From the NCBI GenBank assembly GCA_012032965.1, contig JAAUPT010000085.1:1-7213 (forward strand): DNA of 7,213 nt. Reading direction: 5' to 3'. This document shows, piece after piece, positions 1 through 6,540 of this stretch (within the stretch, counting starts at the first letter, position 1; each line of letters opens with the position of its first letter). This DNA comes from Nitrospira sp. (GTDB lineage Bacteria > Nitrospirota > Nitrospiria > Nitrospirales > Nitrospiraceae). The notes under the pieces are model-generated. The model was not told where the DNA came from. It searched no databases and saw nothing but the letters and a program-made list of their open reading frames with translations. The translations under genes and the position numbers were made by a program.

Positions 1-924
1 GGGCAAGGGAAATTAGATCCGGTCATCGGGCGGGATGATGAAATCAGACGTGTTGTTCAGATCCTCTCTCGCCGGACCAAGAATAATCCTGTGCTCATCG
101 GTGAACCAGGAGTCGGAAAAACCGCCATTGTGGAAGGACTGGCGATCCGTATCGTGAAAGGTGATGTCCCCGAGAGCCTGAAACAGAAAAAGCTTTTCGC
201 ATTGGACATGGGATCACTTGTGGCAGGCGCCAAATTTCGCGGCGAGTTCGAAGAGCGGCTCAAGGCCGTCTTGAAGGAGATTCAATCCTCTCACGGTCAG
301 ATTCTCCTGTTCATCGATGAATTACATACGGTCGTGGGTGCCGGAGCGGCCGAAGGCGCGATGGATGCGGCCAATCTCTTGAAGCCGATGCTGGCACGAG
401 GCGAGTTGCATCTCATCGGGGCAACGACGCTCGACGAATACCGGAAACATATCGAGAAAGATGCTGCATTGGAACGCCGCTTTCAGACGGTGCTGGTCGA
501 CCAGCCGTCCGTGGAGAACACCATTTCGATCTTGCGCGGCCTCAAAGAGCGCTATGAGGTACATCACGGCGTGCGGATCAAAGACGGCGCCTTGGTCGCG
601 GCAGCAAAATTGTCGCATCGGTACATCGCAGATCGGTTCCTTCCGGATAAAGCCATCGACCTGGTCGACGAGGCGGCAGCACGCCTCAGAACCGAGATCG
701 ACAGTCTTCCAGCTGAGCTGGACGAGGTCTCGCGGAAGGTGCTTCAGCTAGAGATCGAGCGAGAGGCCTTAAAAAAGGAGCAAGACCCTGGAAGCGTTGC
801 CAGATTGAGCGCCCTCGAAACCGAGCTGAACGAAAAGCAACGTGACTTACAGGCCTTGAAGACCAGATGGGAATCGGAAAAAACCTCCGTCTCCCCGTCT
901 CCGCAAGATGCGCGAAGCCATTGA
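1..924 (+). CDS. clpB: ATP-dependent chaperone ClpB, first part (5' end outside window; frame breaks near 893)
   Basis: ClpB is a cytoplasmic hexameric AAA+ disaggregase that, with DnaK/DnaJ/GrpE, threads proteins out of heat-induced aggregates. The frame is open from base 1, and its first residues ([10 protein letters not shown]) are the usual linker between the ClpB N-domain and the first ATPase ring, so about 170 residues lie to the left. Visible: Walker A GEPGVGKT at 100-123, Walker B ILLFIDE at 301-321, the arginine-finger motif ERRF around 472-483, then the start of the coiled-coil middle domain (heptad-like Leu/Glu-rich stretch, about 700-880). The family pattern stops after WESEKTSVS (ending at 894). 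The remaining ten codons to the stop at 922-924 are out-of-frame sequence. The rest of the protein continues in the next frame from about 896. The middle domain separates it from ClpA and ClpC. The product is very secure; whether the break is real is not. Confidence 0.93.
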   Translation, partial: GQGKLDPVIGRDDEIRRVVQILSRRTKNNPVLIGEPGVGKTAIVEGLAIRIVKGDVPESLKQKKLFALDMGSLVAGAKFRGEFEERLKAVLKEIQSSHGQILLFIDELHTVVGAGAAEGAMDAANLLKPMLARGELHLIGATTLDEYRKHIEKDAALERRFQTVLVDQPSVENTISILRGLKERYEVHHGVRIKDGALVAAAKLSHRYIADRFLPDKAIDLVDEAAARLRTEIDSLPAELDEVSRKVLQLEIEREALKKEQDPGSVARLSALETELNEKQRDLQALKTRWESEKTSVSPSPQDARSH

Positions 925-2101
925 GGAGATCAAACTCAAGATCGATCAAGCTGAGCGCGCCTACGACCTCAACCGCGTGGCAGAACTCCGGTACGGAGAA
1001 CTCCCTCGGCTGGAACGGGAACTGGAAGTAGAGCAGCAGCACTTGGGAAAGAAACAGGGTGACATTCGGTTGCTGAAAGAAGAGGTCGATGAAGACGAGA
1101 TTGCCGCTGTCGTCAGCCGGTGGACCGGCATTCCCGTTTCCCGCTTACTCGAAGGCGAAACGGACAAGCTTTTGAAACTCGAGGAATTGCTCCATCAGCG
1201 CGTGGTGGGACAAGAGGAAGGAGTCCGCGCAATCGCGGATGCAGTGCTTCGCGCACGATCAGGCATCAAAGACCCGAATCGACCGATCGGCTCGTTTCTC
1301 TTCCTTGGCCCAACCGGAGTCGGCAAAACCGAGCTCGCCCGCGCCCTCGCCGCCGTTCTGTTCGATGACGAAGGCAATCTGGTCAGAATCGACATGTCCG
1401 AGTACATGGAAAAGCACACCGTTGCGCGGTTGATCGGCGCACCTCCCGGCTACGTGGGGTACGACGAAGGCGGGCAACTTACTGAAGCCGTTCGGCGGCG
1501 CCCATTCTCCGTCATCCTGTTCGATGAAATCGAAAAAGCGCATCACGACGTCTTCAACGTCCTGTTGCAGGTTCTTGATGACGGCCGGCTGACCGACTCA
1601 CAGGGCCGTACCGTGGACTTTAAAAATACCGTGTTGATCATGACCTCCAACATCGGCAGTCCGCAGATCCTTGAAGCTCAGCAACACGGTGCCACTTATG
1701 AACAAGTCCGGACAGTCGTCATGGGCGAGTTGCGGCAACATTTTCGCCCAGAATTCCTGAATCGAGTGGACGAAGTCGTCGTGTTCCATCCACTCGGCAC
1801 CGAACATCTGGTCAAAATCGTGGAGATTCAACTGGAACGTCTGCGGAGTCGATTAGCCGAGCGCCGAATTCCATTAGCGATCACCCCGGCGGCCCTTCAG
1901 CACTTGGGAGAGCGCGGCTATGATCCGGTCTATGGAGCACGGCCGCTCAAACGCCTGATTCAGCAGGAGCTGGAAACTCCGATCGCACGGTTGCTGGTGA
2001 AGGGAGAGCTACGGGATGGAGATACCGCGTCGCTCGATCTGAAAAACGACTACCTGGTCCTGGTCCCAACTGTGACGCGGGAAGGCGCGTCTAGCCAATA
2101 G
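908..2101 (+). CDS. clpB: ATP-dependent chaperone ClpB, second part (middle domain and second ATPase ring)
   Basis: This is the continuation of the ClpB gene one frame over. ATG 908 is merely the first Met in this frame; family similarity begins a little earlier (RLRKM, from 896), so I do not believe it is a natural start. Contents in order: the rest of the middle domain with the ClpB-typical [15 protein letters not shown] (961-1005), the RWTGIPVSR linker, second-ring Walker A GPTGVGKT (1307-1330), pore loop GYVGY (about 1450-1464), Walker B VILFDE (1511-1528), and sensor-2 GARPLKR (1934-1954). It ends within normal distance of the usual ClpB C-terminus. Dropping one C at 893-896 gives 699 continuous residues, and the segment between WESEK and RYG then has the same length as I recall for E. 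coli ClpB. The gene ends 11 bases inside the convergent minus-strand gene, leaving no room for a separate terminator. Confidence 0.93.
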   Translation: MREAIEEIKLKIDQAERAYDLNRVAELRYGELPRLERELEVEQQHLGKKQGDIRLLKEEVDEDEIAAVVSRWTGIPVSRLLEGETDKLLKLEELLHQRVVGQEEGVRAIADAVLRARSGIKDPNRPIGSFLFLGPTGVGKTELARALAAVLFDDEGNLVRIDMSEYMEKHTVARLIGAPPGYVGYDEGGQLTEAVRRRPFSVILFDEIEKAHHDVFNVLLQVLDDGRLTDSQGRTVDFKNTVLIMTSNIGSPQILEAQQHGATYEQVRTVVMGELRQHFRPEFLNRVDEVVVFHPLGTEHLVKIVEIQLERLRSRLAERRIPLAITPAALQHLGERGYDPVYGARPLKRLIQQELETPIARLLVKGELRDGDTASLDLKNDYLVLVPTVTREGASSQ

Positions 2102-2515
2102 ACGCGGCGCCACCTTGCGCGTCCTTCGTGAAGCCGCTTTTCTGCTGCTTGTCGATCTTCCATTCCGTCGAGGACACTTGCAGCAAGTGGCCTTTGATCG
2201 TATGGAATTCTCCTCGCGAGAAGGACACCACATCTGATGCCTTGGCTTCGAGCTTCAATAGAATTTTCCCAGAACCGACTTCTCTCATAGCGAGACTCGT
2301 GTCCGTCTTCGCCACCTCGTAGGCTCGCCGTTCGTTGAACATCAGCGTGCTGTCCACCACTTTGGCCAGTATCCGGCCGCGGAATCAAACAGCGCAAAAT
2401 TCACCAAGAGGGCGCCGGTCGCGGGATGGCGGGCCAGTTGAATCTGTGGCACACCCTCGACTTCGATAGTTCCGTTGGTGTTTTGGTAAAGATTGGAGCC
2501 GATTTCTATGTTCAT
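2091..2515 (-). CDS. Uncharacterised conserved-looking protein, frame broken near 2378
   Basis: I do not recognise the function. Two overlapping minus-strand frames together make one sensible protein. From ATG 2515 it reads MNIEIGSN... to ...NFALFDSA (ends about 2378). The natural continuation [10 protein letters not shown] lies one frame over and runs to the stop at 2091-2093. Supplying one G (C on the plus strand) in the GC-rich run at 2377-2381 joins them into 141 residues. The sequence has alternating hydrophobic residues suggesting beta strands, no signal peptide, no membrane segment, no cysteine, and a polar C-terminal tail ([14 protein letters not shown]). The start is uncertain: no good ribosome site sits close to ATG 2515 (a GGAG lies 26 bases upstream), and a GTG further up is possible. 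If the break is real, only a shortened form could be made from each half. It follows comM and the small membrane gene on the same strand and may be co-transcribed. Confidence 0.6.
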
Positions 2516-2592
2516 AATTGAATCTAAAATAGAAGGGATTGCTCCTTCCGTCACCAAGCATTCACCACAAGATAAACTGTGGATGAGTGCAA

Positions 2593-2805
2593 CTAGGACT
2601 TCTTGATCCGATCCAGAATCAGAGCAATACAACCACCCAGCAACCCTCCACCCATAACCGTCGTCAGCAGCTCAACGAGTTTCAGTTCCCAGACGGACCC
2701 TTGAGCCTGCATCACTTCCCTGATGCCACCCTGTACCAGGATGACAGCCAGGGCCATCGTTGCTCCCACAACAAACCACCAGAGAAACACTTTCGCCGAA
2801 GTCAC
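2593..2805 (-). CDS. Small two-helix membrane protein downstream of comM
   Basis: This is a 70-residue protein of unknown function. Two hydrophobic segments are clear: residues about 6-24 (VFLWWFVVGATMALAVILV) and 45-64 (ELLTTVMGGGLLGGCIALIL, with a glycine-rich GGGLLGG core). A short polar loop separates them and the tail RIKKS is positive, which would favour a cytoplasmic C-terminus. I chose GTG 2805 because a GAGG ribosome site sits 5 bases before it and it starts 7 bases after the comM stop, suggesting translational coupling. The frame is open further up to ATG 3006, but that part lies on comM codons and does not look like protein. A Met further in would cut into the first helix. No known family recognised. 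Similar size and layout are seen in phage-holin-like and accessory membrane proteins, but nothing here proves such a role. Confidence 0.65.
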   Translation of the reverse strand: MTSAKVFLWWFVVGATMALAVILVQGGIREVMQAQGSVWELKLVELLTTVMGGGLLGGCIALILDRIKKS

Positions 2806-2812
2806 CGAATCC

Positions 2813-4342
2813 TCACACGTCGGGGTTACGGTCAAATGAACGGTATTGAATGGCCTCCGCGATGTGGACGGCCTCAATGTTATCAGAGTCAGCCAAGTCG
2901 GCAATGGTGCGCGCAACGCGCAAGATGCGACCATGAGCCCGTGCCGACAGTCGCAGTTTCGCCATGGCATGCTCAAGCAACTCTTGAGCCGGCTGATCGA
3001 GCCCACAATACCGCTTTATCATCCGTGGCTTCAACTGTGCGTTCGCATAAATGCCGTCCTGTCGATACCGCTCGCGCTGGCGCGTTCGAGCCGCGACCAC
3101 CCGCGCTCGAATCGCGGCTGATCCCTCAGGCGCAGGCAGTTCAGTGCGAAGCTCTCGCACCGGAACAGGAGGAACATCCAGATGAATATCGAGCCGATCC
3201 AAGAGAGGTCCGGAGAGTTTGGCTCGATACCGACGAATCTGAGTGCCGGTACACATGCACGGGCGTATCCGATCGCCATAATAGCCGCAAGGACAAGGAT
3301 TCATCGCCGCGATCAACATGAATCGCGCTGGATATCGTAACGATCCGCTCGCTCGTGTCAACACCACATGCCCATCTTCAAGCGGCTGCCGCAATCCTTC
3401 TAAGACTCCCCGTTTAAACTCGGGGGACTCGTCCAGAAACAACACGCCATTATGAGCGAGCGAAACTTCGCCGGGTTTTGGGACGGTCCCACCACCAACG
3501 AGTCCGGCGTCCGAGACGGAGTGATGCGGAGCCCGGAACGGTCGCACCGTCAGTAAGGGGCGTTCGGGGGCGAGTTGCCCGGCCACGCTGTGGACTCGCG
3601 TTGTTTCAATCGCCTCCTCCAACTCTAGCAGTGGCAGAATCGAGGGCAGTCGTCGCGCCAGCATCGTCTTGCCGGATCCAGGAGGACCAACCATCAGCAC
3701 ATTATGGCCACCGGAGGCGGCCACCTCCAGCGCCCTCTTGGCATGGTCTTGCCCGCGGACGTCACTATAGTCCTCGTCTTCCACCATCCTTGCACAGGCC
3801 ATCAAGTCAGGATTGGAACGGTCCGGAGCAATGGCTTGGGTTCCCTTGAGGAATTCGGCTGCTTCCGGAAGGGTGTGGAGTGGATAGATATTCACTCCTT
3901 GCACCAACGCCGCTTCAGCACTATTGTCCGCCGGCAGCAAGAGGTCATATCCAGCCCGGCAAGCAAGCGCAAACGAGAGAGCTCCCGTAATGGGCTTCAC
4001 GCGACCGTCCAGCGATAGCTCGCCAACCAGCACGCATGTGTCCAACGTGGACTGTGGAATGACCTCTTCGGCGGCGAGAATCGCGACGGCAATCGCGAGA
4101 TCGAGCCCCGAGCCTTCTTTTTTCAGGCCAGCAGGGGCCAAATTGACGGTGATTCGTTTGGCGGGAAAGTGAAAACCGGTGTTCTTGAGTGCAGAGCGGA
4201 CTCGGTCACGACTTTCCTTGACGGTGGCATCCGGCAACCCAACGACCGAAAACTGCGGAAGCCCCCCTGAGATATCGACTTCAACGTCGACAAGATGCGC
4301 ATCTAACCCGACAAGGGCCGCGCTCCTCACCTTGGCAAGCAT
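2813..4342 (-). CDS. comM: ComM/YifB family Mg-chelatase-like AAA+ ATPase
   Basis: This 509-residue protein is full length for the family. In naturally competent bacteria ComM is a hexameric helicase that drives branch migration of incoming single-stranded DNA during recombination; it is also widespread in bacteria not known to be competent. Residues 1-170 form the Lon-protease-like N-terminal domain (GLPQFSVVGLPD; NLAPAGLKKEGSGLDLAIA). The ATPase core has Walker A GPPGSGKT at 219-226, APHHS at 271-275, Walker B GVLFLDE at 299-305 followed by the typical SPEFKRGVLEGLRQPLE, and an arginine-containing DRLDIH at 382-387. A cysteine cluster NPCPCGYYGD...PCMC (Cys350, 352, 362, 364) is the metal-binding-like insert of the family. 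The C-terminal Mg_chelatase_C domain (LSARAHGRILRVARTIADL) ends the protein. ATG 4342 is preceded by AAAGG ten bases away and fits the family N-terminus (MLAKVRSAAL). No defects seen. Confidence 0.96.
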   Translation of the reverse strand: MLAKVRSAALVGLDAHLVDVEVDISGGLPQFSVVGLPDATVKESRDRVRSALKNTGFHFPAKRITVNLAPAGLKKEGSGLDLAIAVAILAAEEVIPQSTLDTCVLVGELSLDGRVKPITGALSFALACRAGYDLLLPADNSAEAALVQGVNIYPLHTLPEAAEFLKGTQAIAPDRSNPDLMACARMVEDEDYSDVRGQDHAKRALEVAASGGHNVLMVGPPGSGKTMLARRLPSILPLLELEEAIETTRVHSVAGQLAPERPLLTVRPFRAPHHSVSDAGLVGGGTVPKPGEVSLAHNGVLFLDESPEFKRGVLEGLRQPLEDGHVVLTRASGSLRYPARFMLIAAMNPCPCGYYGDRIRPCMCTGTQIRRYRAKLSGPLLDRLDIHLDVPPVPVRELRTELPAPEGSAAIRARVVAARTRQRERYRQDGIYANAQLKPRMIKRYCGLDQPAQELLEHAMAKLRLSARAHGRILRVARTIADLADSDNIEAVHIAEAIQYRSFDRNPDV

Positions 4343-4386
4343 GAAACCACTGCCTTTCTGTTCTGGACCGCGGCCAATCCGCCGCC

Positions 4387-4415
4387 ATTATAGGAAGTCT
4401 CCATCAGAGTTTCAA
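4387..4415 (-). promoter_or_regulatory. Sigma-70 promoter of comM
   Basis: On the minus strand, TTGAAA (4415-4410) and a perfect TATAAT (4392-4387) are separated by exactly 17 bases, which is eleven of twelve consensus positions at the optimal spacing. Transcription would start near 4380, giving a leader of about 38 bases before comM ATG 4342. It would also serve the small membrane gene and possibly the protein after it. This is a match by eye, not an experimental start site. Confidence 0.7.
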
Positions 4416-4465
4416 TCAAACCCCGGGCCGCGACCTCCTGACTAGCACCCCTCATCCCCACTCTG

Positions 4466-4471
4466 TATAAT
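4466..4471 (+). promoter_or_regulatory. Possible -10 box for the exported-protein gene
   Basis: A perfect TATAAT stands 58 bases before ATG 4530, in the divergent direction from the comM promoter. The hexamer 17 bases upstream (TAGCAC, 4443-4448) is a poor -35, so the promoter would be weak or would need an activator. The expected start (about 4478) falls inside the left arm of the inverted repeat at 4473-4509. Confidence 0.4.
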
Positions 4472-4472
4472 C

Positions 4473-4509
4473 CGCTCTATTCTTCAGCCTCCGCCTGAAG
4501 AATAGAGCG
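4473..4509. repeat. Perfect 15-bp inverted repeat with 7-base loop
   Basis: The left arm CGCTCTATTCTTCAG (4473-4487) and right arm CTGAAGAATAGAGCG (4495-4509) are exact reverse complements around CCTCCGC. It lies one base after a TATAAT box and 20 bases before ATG 4530. As DNA it could be an operator for a dimeric repressor overlapping the transcription start; as RNA it would form a strong hairpin at the 5' end of the transcript. No T-run follows on either strand, so a Rho-independent terminator is unlikely. No second copy is seen in this window. Confidence 0.85.
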
Positions 4510-4529
4510 TTCGAACCGATGACGATCCG

Positions 4530-5129
4530 ATGTGGAAGGCTTGCCCGATCTTGATCTTCAGTGCTGTGCTCTGGCTCCTCCTCTCCACAGTAGACAGTGC
4601 TGCTTCGTTGGCGATGAGCAACGGCGCTTCGATCCTGACGCAGCAAGCAAAGAGCGCATCTCCATATGTCGGATCTGCTATGGCGGTGCTCGCAACGCTT
4701 GAACAGGCCCAAGTCCTTCCACCCGAAGGGAGCCGAGAAGCCGATCGTGTGATTCAATCCGTCATCCAACTCCAATCGGTCTTCGCCAAGAGCACAGATC
4801 GATCCGTACAGGAGTTCGCACACCATGCCATCACAAATACCCCTGGTGGGAATGTGCAGATGGTGCTAGAGCGATTTCGCTCCAATGGGTGGACCGCCGA
4901 GATATTGATGGCGCTCGCGGAGGCAGATATGCGAGCCTCTGCTGAAGAGCGACAGGAGATGGCGGCTGGTCTTGGCCAGTTCAACCTCTCCGTGGACGAT
5001 TTTCGGCGGTTTATGCAACTCGTGAGAGATGGCCGAGCAGCGCTTGAGGCACGAGGGCAGAACTTTGACGAAGTGTATGCCCGTCATCGAAACGCGATGC
5101 CGGGAGCGACTGCTCGCGAAGGACAGTGA
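4530..5129 (+). CDS. Uncharacterised exported helical protein (199 residues)
   Basis: I do not recognise the family. The N-terminus (residues 1-25) is a plausible Sec signal peptide: Lys3, a hydrophobic stretch from Pro6 to Leu18, then a small-residue cleavage region around VDSAA. The cysteine at position 5 is not in a lipobox, so a lipoprotein is unlikely. The mature part has no cysteine and is rich in Ala, Gln, Glu and Arg, suggesting an all-helical periplasmic protein. One segment (about 120-165) runs WTAEILMALAEADM...QFNLSVDDFRRFM. An earlier in-frame start is blocked by a stop codon at 4503. No clear ribosome site precedes ATG 4530; the only purine-rich sequence is in the inverted repeat. 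The Lrp-like gene follows 61 bases later on the same strand, so the two may share a transcript. The reading frame is convincing, the role unknown. Confidence 0.75.
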   Translation: MWKACPILIFSAVLWLLLSTVDSAASLAMSNGASILTQQAKSASPYVGSAMAVLATLEQAQVLPPEGSREADRVIQSVIQLQSVFAKSTDRSVQEFAHHAITNTPGGNVQMVLERFRSNGWTAEILMALAEADMRASAEERQEMAAGLGQFNLSVDDFRRFMQLVRDGRAALEARGQNFDEVYARHRNAMPGATAREGQ

Positions 5130-5178
5130 CCGAATGTTTTCAATCTCGCACAGACATCTGTAGCTCAACTTTTGGCGC

Positions 5179-5185
5179 AAGGAGG
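5179..5185 (+). promoter_or_regulatory. Strong ribosome binding site
   Basis: AAGGAGG ends five bases before ATG 5191. It is the best Shine-Dalgarno match in the window and fixes the start of the small Lrp-like gene. Confidence 0.85.
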
Positions 5186-5190
5186 AACAC

Positions 5191-5427
5191 ATGGCAACCC
5201 GAGCGTATATTCTCATCAAGGTGAAAGCGGGAAAGACCAAGGATGTGGTCGCATCACTCAAACGCATTACCGGCGTCGAACAAGCCCACTCCTGTTTCGG
5301 CCGTCCGGATATTTTTGTCTTCATCAATGTTCATGACGAACGGGCGCTCTCCGACGTCGTGATCACAAAGATCCATGCAATCGACGGGATCGAAGAAACC
5401 GACACGCACATCGTCGCAGAGTCCTAA
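5191..5427 (+). CDS. Stand-alone Lrp/AsnC-type ligand-binding (RAM) domain protein
   Basis: This 78-residue protein matches the C-terminal effector domain of Lrp/AsnC regulators (AsnC_trans_reg, about 75 residues) with no DNA-binding helix-turn-helix. Visible features: an opening strand RAYILIKVKAG (4-14), a helix KTKDVVASLKRI (15-26), the family turn GVEQAHSCFGRPDIFVFINV (28-47) with the typical G-x-x-D, a second helix and a final strand ending in THIVAES. In known relatives this alpha-beta fold dimerises and assembles into rings that bind amino acids or similar small molecules. Single-domain versions occur in many bacteria and archaea, sometimes called SraA-like, and could bind metabolites or modulate full-length Lrp proteins; that role is inference. 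The strong ribosome site at 5179-5185 sets the start. It converges with the oxidoreductase, the stop codons overlapping at 5424-5427. Confidence 0.88.
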   Translation: MATRAYILIKVKAGKTKDVVASLKRITGVEQAHSCFGRPDIFVFINVHDERALSDVVITKIHAIDGIEETDTHIVAES

Positions 5428-6407
5428 GATGAGATGTGAAGGGTGACCGGAGCCCCACCGAGTCGTGCAGACTGGTAGCAAGCCTCGGCAAGTTCCACGG
5501 CACGCCATCCATCCTCTCCCGTAATAGGCATGGGCGTGCCCTCTCGCACGGCCTGCAGAAAGACCGTGATTGCGGCAAGGACCGTTTGAGAGGGAGGCGG
5601 ATCGAATTGATGGGTTCCGGTGCCGTCACAGCAGCGAATGTGGCACGCTGCCCAGTCGACTTCCAGTCGTCCCTTGGTCCCCCACCAGTCTGCTCGACCA
5701 ACCCGGCCTGTCGATACTCGAGCAATTTCAATATGGCACGCCGTTCCCCCGGACGTCACGAGACGAATCGACGCGGCGGTTTCCGGTGACAGACCTGGCC
5801 GCACGTCCATCGTGCAACGCACCTCGTCCACCTCTTCGCCCGTCATGAACCGAACGAGGTCGAGCATGTGGACACCGATTTCCAGCAATGCCCCTCGCTT
5901 GGCATAGCCATCGGCATGGCCTGGGGCGGTCTCCCGTTTCTCGATTCGACTGATGAGATGGAGTCGTTCGGACCGTCCGATACGAGGCTTGAGCATCTTC
6001 ATCTGTTGTATCGTGTGATCGAATCGAAGAGTTTGCGCTGTCATCAGCGGAACCGCGGCTTCGCGAGCCATGATGACCATCGCGTTGGCGTCGGCAGCCG
6101 TCGTGGCCAGCGGCTTTTCGATCAACAAGGGCTTGCGAGATTCGACTGCCAACCGACAGATATCCGGTGCACATATTGGGGGCGTCACCACAACGACGAC
6201 ATCCACGGCAGGATCAGCCATCAACGACTCTGCCTTTCCATAGACATTGATCGGCTGGGCACCGGGAAGATCGAAGCCCTGCTCAGGATGTTGCCGACAG
6301 ACGGCCCGAAGGGAAACGGCTGGCAGATCGTGTACGATGTGCCGGGCGTACCGAAGCCCATGCCGGCCTACTCCGATCAACCCTACTCCGATGCGATCAA
6401 AAGCCAT
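5424..6407 (-). CDS. Gfo/Idh/MocA family NAD(P)-dependent oxidoreductase
   Basis: This is a 327-residue two-domain dehydrogenase, normal length for the family, whose members oxidise or reduce hydroxyl/keto groups on sugars, inositols and related compounds. The N-terminal Rossmann fold shows the dinucleotide loop GLIGVGRHG (9-17), a strand VDVVVVVTPP (68-77) and the signature EKPL (97-100), whose Lys is the usual catalytic lysine. The C-terminal alpha/beta domain has GALLEIGVHMLDL (172-184), corresponding to the family G-x-x-x-D-x-G-x-H-x-x-D motif: His180 and Asp183 are kept while the first acid is Glu176 rather than Asp. The substrate cannot be told from sequence. ATG 6407 is preferred over the in-frame TTG 6419 because the bases between contain GGAGAGG (6417-6411), a good ribosome site for the ATG. 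No neighbouring sugar genes; it converges with the Lrp-like gene. Confidence 0.9.
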   Translation of the reverse strand: MAFDRIGVGLIGVGRHGLRYARHIVHDLPAVSLRAVCRQHPEQGFDLPGAQPINVYGKAESLMADPAVDVVVVVTPPICAPDICRLAVESRKPLLIEKPLATTAADANAMVIMAREAAVPLMTAQTLRFDHTIQQMKMLKPRIGRSERLHLISRIEKRETAPGHADGYAKRGALLEIGVHMLDLVRFMTGEEVDEVRCTMDVRPGLSPETAASIRLVTSGGTACHIEIARVSTGRVGRADWWGTKGRLEVDWAACHIRCCDGTGTHQFDPPPSQTVLAAITVFLQAVREGTPMPITGEDGWRAVELAEACYQSARLGGAPVTLHISS

Positions 6408-6410
6408 GCC

Positions 6411-6417
6411 CCTCTCC
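6411..6417 (-). promoter_or_regulatory. Ribosome binding site deciding the oxidoreductase start
   Basis: On the minus strand GGAGAGG lies 3 bases before ATG 6407, with its GGAG core 6 bases away. It lies inside the coding extension that would be needed for the TTG start at 6419, so the ATG is the better start. Confidence 0.7.
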
Positions 6418-6463
6418 AATGGCTGAGTGAGAATGTTCGCGGGTAGACATCATCGGCACGCAT

Positions 6464-6493
6464 TTGACATTCCCGCAATCGGCTTCATATAGT
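6464..6493 (+). promoter_or_regulatory. Sigma-70 promoter of the dienelactone-hydrolase-like gene
   Basis: Perfect TTGACA (6464-6469) and TATAGT (6488-6493, five of six) are spaced by 18 bases, giving a predicted start near 6500 and a 40-base leader before ATG 6541. An AAAGG at about 6526-6530 lies ten bases from the ATG. No equally good promoter is seen in the opposite direction for the oxidoreductase. Confidence 0.7.
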
Positions 6494-6540
6494 AAATGCG
6501 ACACTGAGTGCAAGACCGCTTCTCTAAAGGCATTCCAACC

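Noticed and set aside
877..885. A6 run in clpB as a programmed slippery site
   Set aside because: The codon phase (GAA AAA ACC) does not match the X-XXY-YYZ arrangement for a -1 shift, and the change needed is +1. The family pattern also continues past it to 894, so the break lies at the C run.
2516..2592. Gap between the small membrane gene and the uncharacterised gene, as a site for a promoter or terminator
   Set aside because: It holds only a weak 5-base stem (CCACA/TGTGG) and a GGAG placed 26 bases from ATG 2515; nothing strong enough to annotate.
2806..3006. Upstream extension of the small membrane protein to ATG 3006
   Set aside because: The extra 67 residues fall on comM codons and look random (many Cys, Arg, Pro), whereas GTG 2805 has a well-placed ribosome site.
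2587..3321. Long open frame on the plus strand (244 codons)
   Set aside because: It lies antisense to the small membrane gene and the comM 3' end; the product is rich in Arg, His, Pro and Gln with no fold-like pattern, as expected of a shadow frame.
4473..4509. Inverted repeat as a Rho-independent terminator
   Set aside because: No T-run follows on either strand, and it lies between two divergent genes where no transcript needs to end.
5150..5161. Short inverted repeat ACAGA-CA-TCTGT before the Lrp-like gene
   Set aside because: Five-base arms are common by chance, there is no supporting promoter, and the Lrp-like protein has no DNA-binding domain to use it.
6408..6419. TTG 6419 as start of the oxidoreductase
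   Set aside because: It would translate through the GGAGAGG that is well placed for ATG 6407, and family members begin close to the Gly-rich loop.
5868..6446. 192-codon open frame on the plus strand
   Set aside because: It is antisense to the conserved Gfo/Idh/MocA gene, whose motifs are intact on the other strand.
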